This document shows, piece by piece, positions 28,438-32,467 of a stretch of 32,467 nucleotides of DNA. Numbering within the stretch: position 1 is the first letter of the stretch; each line of letters opens with the position of its first letter. The stretch covers positions 1 to 32,467 of the forward strand of contig JAGHTR010000215.1 of NCBI GenBank assembly GCA_018065205.1. The letters are read 5' to 3'. The notes under the pieces are model-generated. The model saw nothing but the letters and a program-made list of their open reading frames with translations. It searched no databases and had not been told where the DNA came from. The position numbers and the translations under genes were made by a program. This stretch comes from Candidatus Colicola caccequi (GTDB lineage Bacteria; Bacteroidota; Bacteroidia; Bacteroidales; Paludibacteraceae).

Positions 28438-28469
28438 TTTGCATGAATGCAAAATTTTTACTATCTTTG
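28438..28469 (+). promoter_or_regulatory. Asparaginase dyad promoter: TTTGCATGAATGCAAA-N8-TATCTTTG
   Basis: Dyad arms intact, exact 8-bp spacer to -7 box. Confidence 0.78.
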
Positions 28470-28494
28470 CAGCCGTAAATCAAAATATAGTGCT

Positions 28495-29529
28495 ATGCGT
28501 GTACTACTGATATTTACCGGAGGAACCATTTCAATGGTTCGTAATCCTAAGACGGGTTCGTTGCATCCGGCATCGATGGAGACGTTTAAAAGTTATGTTC
28601 CGGAACTTATCTCTTCTGAAGTAGAGGTAGATATGTTGCCTTTTAATCCTTTGATTGATTCATCGGATGTTAATCCGGACCATTGGGTTAAGATGGCTAA
28701 GACGGTGGTGGATCGTTACAATGACTACGATGGTTTCGTAATCTTGCATGGTACGGATACGATGTCTTATTCGGCTTCGGCATTGAGTTTCATGTTAGAG
28801 AACCTATCTAAGCCGGTTGTTTTTACGGGTAGTCAGTTGCCAATAGGCGTGTTGCGTTCGGATGCTCGTGAAAACTTGCTGACGGCGATTGAGATTGCTG
28901 CGGCTCGCAATGCGAACGGTCGTGCAATGGTGCCGGAAGTGACTATTTATTTTGAAGGCAAGTTATTTAGGGCTAATCGCACTACCAAGAAGAATGCCGA
29001 GCAGTTTGAGGCTTTTGATTCATATAATTATCCGGCCTTGGCGAAGGCGGGAGTTCATTTGACGTATCGTGAACATTTGATTCGCCATAATGAACAAGAT
29101 TTGCCTTTGCGCAGCCATTTGAAGACGGATCGTAATGTGGCGGTTCTGAAGTTATTCCCGGGTATTACGGCGCCGTTGGTGCAATCTATTTTGCAAACTC
29201 CCGGATTACGAGGTGTGGTATTGGAAACATTTGGCTCGGGCAATGCACCGTCTTATACATGGCTATATGAACAATTGCGCGATGCGGTAGATAGAGGCAT
29301 TATTATTGTGAATAAGACGCAATGCAGTACCGGTTCAGTGGAGATGGGACGATATGAAGTGAGCCTCAACCTGATGAAAGCCGGTGTGCTGAGCGGATAT
29401 GATATTACTACGGAGGCCTTGTTGACCAAGATGATGTTGGTGCTGGGGGAGAATGAAAATCCGGATATGATTCGTCAACAATTGTTGACTCCGTTATGCG
29501 GAGAGTTTAGTGTGGTAGAGAATGCTTGA
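28495..29529 (+). CDS. ansA: Type I L-asparaginase
   Basis: MRVLLIFTGGTISMVRNPKTGSL, VILHGTDTMSYSASALSFMLENLSKPVVFTGSQLPIG; start corrected from 28447, which overlaps the promoter. Confidence 0.93.
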   Translation: MRVLLIFTGGTISMVRNPKTGSLHPASMETFKSYVPELISSEVEVDMLPFNPLIDSSDVNPDHWVKMAKTVVDRYNDYDGFVILHGTDTMSYSASALSFMLENLSKPVVFTGSQLPIGVLRSDARENLLTAIEIAAARNANGRAMVPEVTIYFEGKLFRANRTTKKNAEQFEAFDSYNYPALAKAGVHLTYREHLIRHNEQDLPLRSHLKTDRNVAVLKLFPGITAPLVQSILQTPGLRGVVLETFGSGNAPSYTWLYEQLRDAVDRGIIIVNKTQCSTGSVEMGRYEVSLNLMKAGVLSGYDITTEALLTKMMLVLGENENPDMIRQQLLTPLCGEFSVVENA

Positions 29530-29561
29530 TGAGATATGTTAATTTTTTAAATGATAGTATA

Positions 29562-31007
29562 ATGAGAAACTTAGAACCTAAAAGTTTGTGGGAGAACTTC
29601 TACAACTTGACACAAATTCCCCGTCCATCGGGCAAAAAGAAAGAAATTGCAGATTTCTTGGTTAATTATGGTAAGAATCTTGGTTTGGAGACTATTCAGG
29701 ACGAGATAGGTAATGTACTTATTCGTAAGCCTGCCTCTGCCGGTTATGAGAATCATCCGGGTGTTATTCTACAAGGGCACATGGATATGGTACCTCAGAA
29801 GAATAGCGATGTTAAGCATGACTTTGAGAAAGATCCTATACGCGCGTACGTGGAAAATAATAAGGAGTGGGTGACGGCAGATGGTACGACGTTAGGTGCC
29901 GATAACGGTATTGGTGTGGCCGCTGCGATGGCCATCTTAGCCGATAAGAACGTGGTACATCCTCCGTTGGAGGCTTTCTTTACGGTAGATGAAGAGACCG
30001 GTATGTATGGCGCTCATGCATTAGAGGGTGGCGTGCTGCAAGGTAAGGTGCTGCTTAACTTGGATAGTGAGAGTGAAGGTGAGTTGTATATCGGCTGTGC
30101 CGGAGGTATAGATACAACGGCTAAGTTCCCCTTTGAACCGGTGGCTGTAGAGAAAGGCGATATCGCTCTGCGTATCAGCCTAAAGGGCCTGAAAGGAGGC
30201 CACTCCGGATGTGATATTCACTTGCAGCGTGCCAATGCGGTGAAACTCTTATTCCGTTTCCTCAAGGTGGCTGTATCCGAATATGAGGCTCGTTTAGCCG
30301 GCGTAGATGGTGGCAGTCTGCGTAATGCTATTCCTCGCGAAGCAGAGGCTATTGTGACTATACCTAAGGAGGGTAAGGATGAATTTATTGAACTCGTAGA
30401 TGAGTGGGAAGACCTGTTTATCAAGGAATATGATGGTGTAGAGGATAATATCCATTTAGCAGCCGAAGAGGTGGCATGCCCTAAACAGGAGATGCCGGAG
30501 GATGTGCAAGACTTCCTTATTCATGCTATTACAATTTGTCCGCATGGCGTTTATCGTATGATTCCGGAGATGCCGGATGTGGTGGAGACCAGTAATAACC
30601 TGAGTGCCATCAAGATGAATGGGAACTGCGTGGAGGTGTTCTGCTTGACGCGTTCAAGCGTAGAGAGCCGTAAGGAGGAGTTGGCACAGATTATCCAATC
30701 AGCCTTTGCCGTTGCCGGAGCAGATGTGGAGTTTAGTGGCTCATACCCGGGGTGGAAACCCAATACGAAGAGCCGTATCCTGCATGTAATGCAAGATATC
30801 TATGAGAAGGAATTTGGTAATAAACCTCGTGTAATCACTATTCATGCCGGATTAGAGTGCGGTATTATTGGTCGCAATTATCCCGGAATGGATATGATTT
30901 CGTTTGGTCCGACGATTGAACATCCGCATAGCCCTGATGAGCGTGTTAATATCGCTACGGTGCAGAAGTTCTACCGCTATATATTAGCTACGTTAAAGGA
31001 ACTATAA
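29562..31007 (+). CDS. pepD: Aminoacyl-histidine dipeptidase (Xaa-His dipeptidase)
   Basis: LWENFYNLTQIPRPSGKKKEIADFLV, ILQGHMDMVPQKN, TLGADNGIGVAAAMAILAD, DEETGMYGAHAL; start corrected from 29526. Confidence 0.94.
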   Translation: MRNLEPKSLWENFYNLTQIPRPSGKKKEIADFLVNYGKNLGLETIQDEIGNVLIRKPASAGYENHPGVILQGHMDMVPQKNSDVKHDFEKDPIRAYVENNKEWVTADGTTLGADNGIGVAAAMAILADKNVVHPPLEAFFTVDEETGMYGAHALEGGVLQGKVLLNLDSESEGELYIGCAGGIDTTAKFPFEPVAVEKGDIALRISLKGLKGGHSGCDIHLQRANAVKLLFRFLKVAVSEYEARLAGVDGGSLRNAIPREAEAIVTIPKEGKDEFIELVDEWEDLFIKEYDGVEDNIHLAAEEVACPKQEMPEDVQDFLIHAITICPHGVYRMIPEMPDVVETSNNLSAIKMNGNCVEVFCLTRSSVESRKEELAQIIQSAFAVAGADVEFSGSYPGWKPNTKSRILHVMQDIYEKEFGNKPRVITIHAGLECGIIGRNYPGMDMISFGPTIEHPHSPDERVNIATVQKFYRYILATLKEL

Positions 31008-31040
31008 TTAACGCCTACGTTGACTAATCTTCAATAAACA

Positions 31041-32467
31041 ATGAAAAAATCTATTTTATTCCTCGCCTTGACGCTATGCGCAGGTCTGTGGGCACAAGAA
31101 TCGTCCCAACCGGACACGGTTCGTATCTTTAACGACATCCTCATCATTGATGAGGTGTATAATCCCAAGACTTGGGAACAGGTCGGATGGTCGTATAATT
31201 CCCATAATGATGAAGAATTATATACCTTTATTCGTACTAACACAACCGATAAATTTGGCACGTTCTCATTTGAAAATCATACCATTGACACGGTAGGGAA
31301 TTACAATATCGTAGAGTTTATTACTCGTAAAGATACGGTGAATGTCACTTTTATAGAGGGTAAAATGATTGTTGCCGAAAGAGGCGATAGCATCGTCTTA
31401 GATGGTGAATTCAAGGGAGACGATGGCAAAGTCTATCTTTTCTATTGCACTCACTTGACTGCGGCTCTTAATGCCGATACCGATATGGATATGGAGCAAG
31501 AGTATGAGTATTATCAAATGTTTAGTTATGTGGAGAATGGCTTAGCGACCATTGAGATTGACAATAAGGAAACAACGGTAACTTTGGAACTTTACATTAA
31601 TCCTCAAGCCACCGATATTCCTGAGGGCACCTACCAACTATCCACTACTCACGAAGCAGGTACAGCGCATTTATCTACAGGTGTAGAGCGTTTTGACCCC
31701 CAACCTTGCTATGCCGGTACGATGGATACATTAACAGGTGTGATACGTGATTTCTTCTTTATGACTGAAGGTAGTATCACTATCCAGTATAATGAATATG
31801 GCAAAATGAATGTGGAAATCAGTACCAAGAACTCCTATAACCGTTCCTGCCACATGACTGTTACGCATCATCATGTAGAACCGATTGACTCGATTATTAT
31901 TGAGGAGGATGCAGAATTTGCGATGGCTGTTGATCCGCTTAGACCACAATTCTATACATGCCAAATCTTTGAGCAAGCAAGGCCATTCGCAATATTCCTC
32001 GTTCGGACGAGGGATATTAGTGGAGACTTCTCAAAAGAGATATGCCTGCCGAGCAGTATGATTCAAGCGCGCGATGGGTTCTATCGAAGTATAGTTGACT
32101 TTGAGCAATGTACCGTTACAAAGAAAGAAAAAGACATGACTATTGAAACGCGCTTTATTGCCAACGATTCCATCCTATATATCATTCGTGCAACCGGATA
32201 TGAAGATGCTATCATTGGTGATAGTAAGAACGATTACGAAGGGGACTTTCTAATAGAGGATATATCGTTAAGACAAAACAAGGGTGATACTTGCATCTTC
32301 CATGCCGAGAGTAGTATCACTGGCGATCACATAAAATTCGCCTTTTTAGCTAATTTCCGAGAAGATAGTACCATCATCCCTGATACATATACCGGTATTA
32401 TACCGGGAGGCGACTGGGTTTTGGACGAAGGTGCGCTTCCTTCTTATATAACAAATGCTGTTGGGGC
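31041..32467 (+). CDS. Secreted protein with probable internal repeat domains (truncated at window edge)
   Basis: ATG at 31041, signal peptide MKKSILFLALTLCAGLWAQ, then open in frame to the last base (about 475 aa, no stop). Absent from supplied ORF track, probably because it is open-ended. Confidence 0.85.
   Translation, partial: MKKSILFLALTLCAGLWAQESSQPDTVRIFNDILIIDEVYNPKTWEQVGWSYNSHNDEELYTFIRTNTTDKFGTFSFENHTIDTVGNYNIVEFITRKDTVNVTFIEGKMIVAERGDSIVLDGEFKGDDGKVYLFYCTHLTAALNADTDMDMEQEYEYYQMFSYVENGLATIEIDNKETTVTLELYINPQATDIPEGTYQLSTTHEAGTAHLSTGVERFDPQPCYAGTMDTLTGVIRDFFFMTEGSITIQYNEYGKMNVEISTKNSYNRSCHMTVTHHHVEPIDSIIIEEDAEFAMAVDPLRPQFYTCQIFEQARPFAIFLVRTRDISGDFSKEICLPSSMIQARDGFYRSIVDFEQCTVTKKEKDMTIETRFIANDSILYIIRATGYEDAIIGDSKNDYEGDFLIEDISLRQNKGDTCIFHAESSITGDHIKFAFLANFREDSTIIPDTYTGIIPGGDWVLDEGALPSYITNAVG

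Noticed and set aside
30779-30794. TGCATGTAATGCA inside pepD as another dyad copy
   Set aside because: Odd spacing, lacks TTT/AAA arms, no -7 box at the right distance, lies in coding sequence.

Overview
The window looks like a chromosomal segment from a Bacteroidales-type bacterium. Support comes from GldH, RicT/PSP1, a DUF5686-like surface protein, S16 with a long Ala/Glu/Lys-rich tail, and Bacteroidetes-type TAnnTTTG -7 promoter boxes. It is mostly housekeeping genes: an FtsX/LolE-type permease, XerD, MATE, Mrp, TrmB, GldH, RicT, DNA pol III delta', S16, YchF, ComF, NadB, NlpC/P60, HAD, HHH protein, XseA, Rpe, a response regulator, asparaginase and PepD. A compact seven-gene polysaccharide/glycosyltransferase cluster also lies here (about 12.2-18.8 kb). 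I saw no rRNA, tRNA, transposon or CRISPR. The most interesting signals are non-coding. (1) A dyad, TTTGCATNNATGCAAA, recurs exactly 8 bp upstream of the TAnnTTTG box at six promoters (five sites, one shared by the divergent ychF/comF promoters); its outer TTTG doubles as the -33 element. (2) The 5' leader of rpsP can fold into a compact three-way junction at the predicted transcript start. (3) Two in-frame (AACGNN)n hexamer tracts sit in opposite orientations inside one DUF5686-like gene. (4) A 6 x 11 bp tandem repeat lies directly in front of an antiporter start codon. An open-ended secreted-protein ORF at the right edge is missing from the supplied ORF track, and several track starts are too long because they run through promoter elements.
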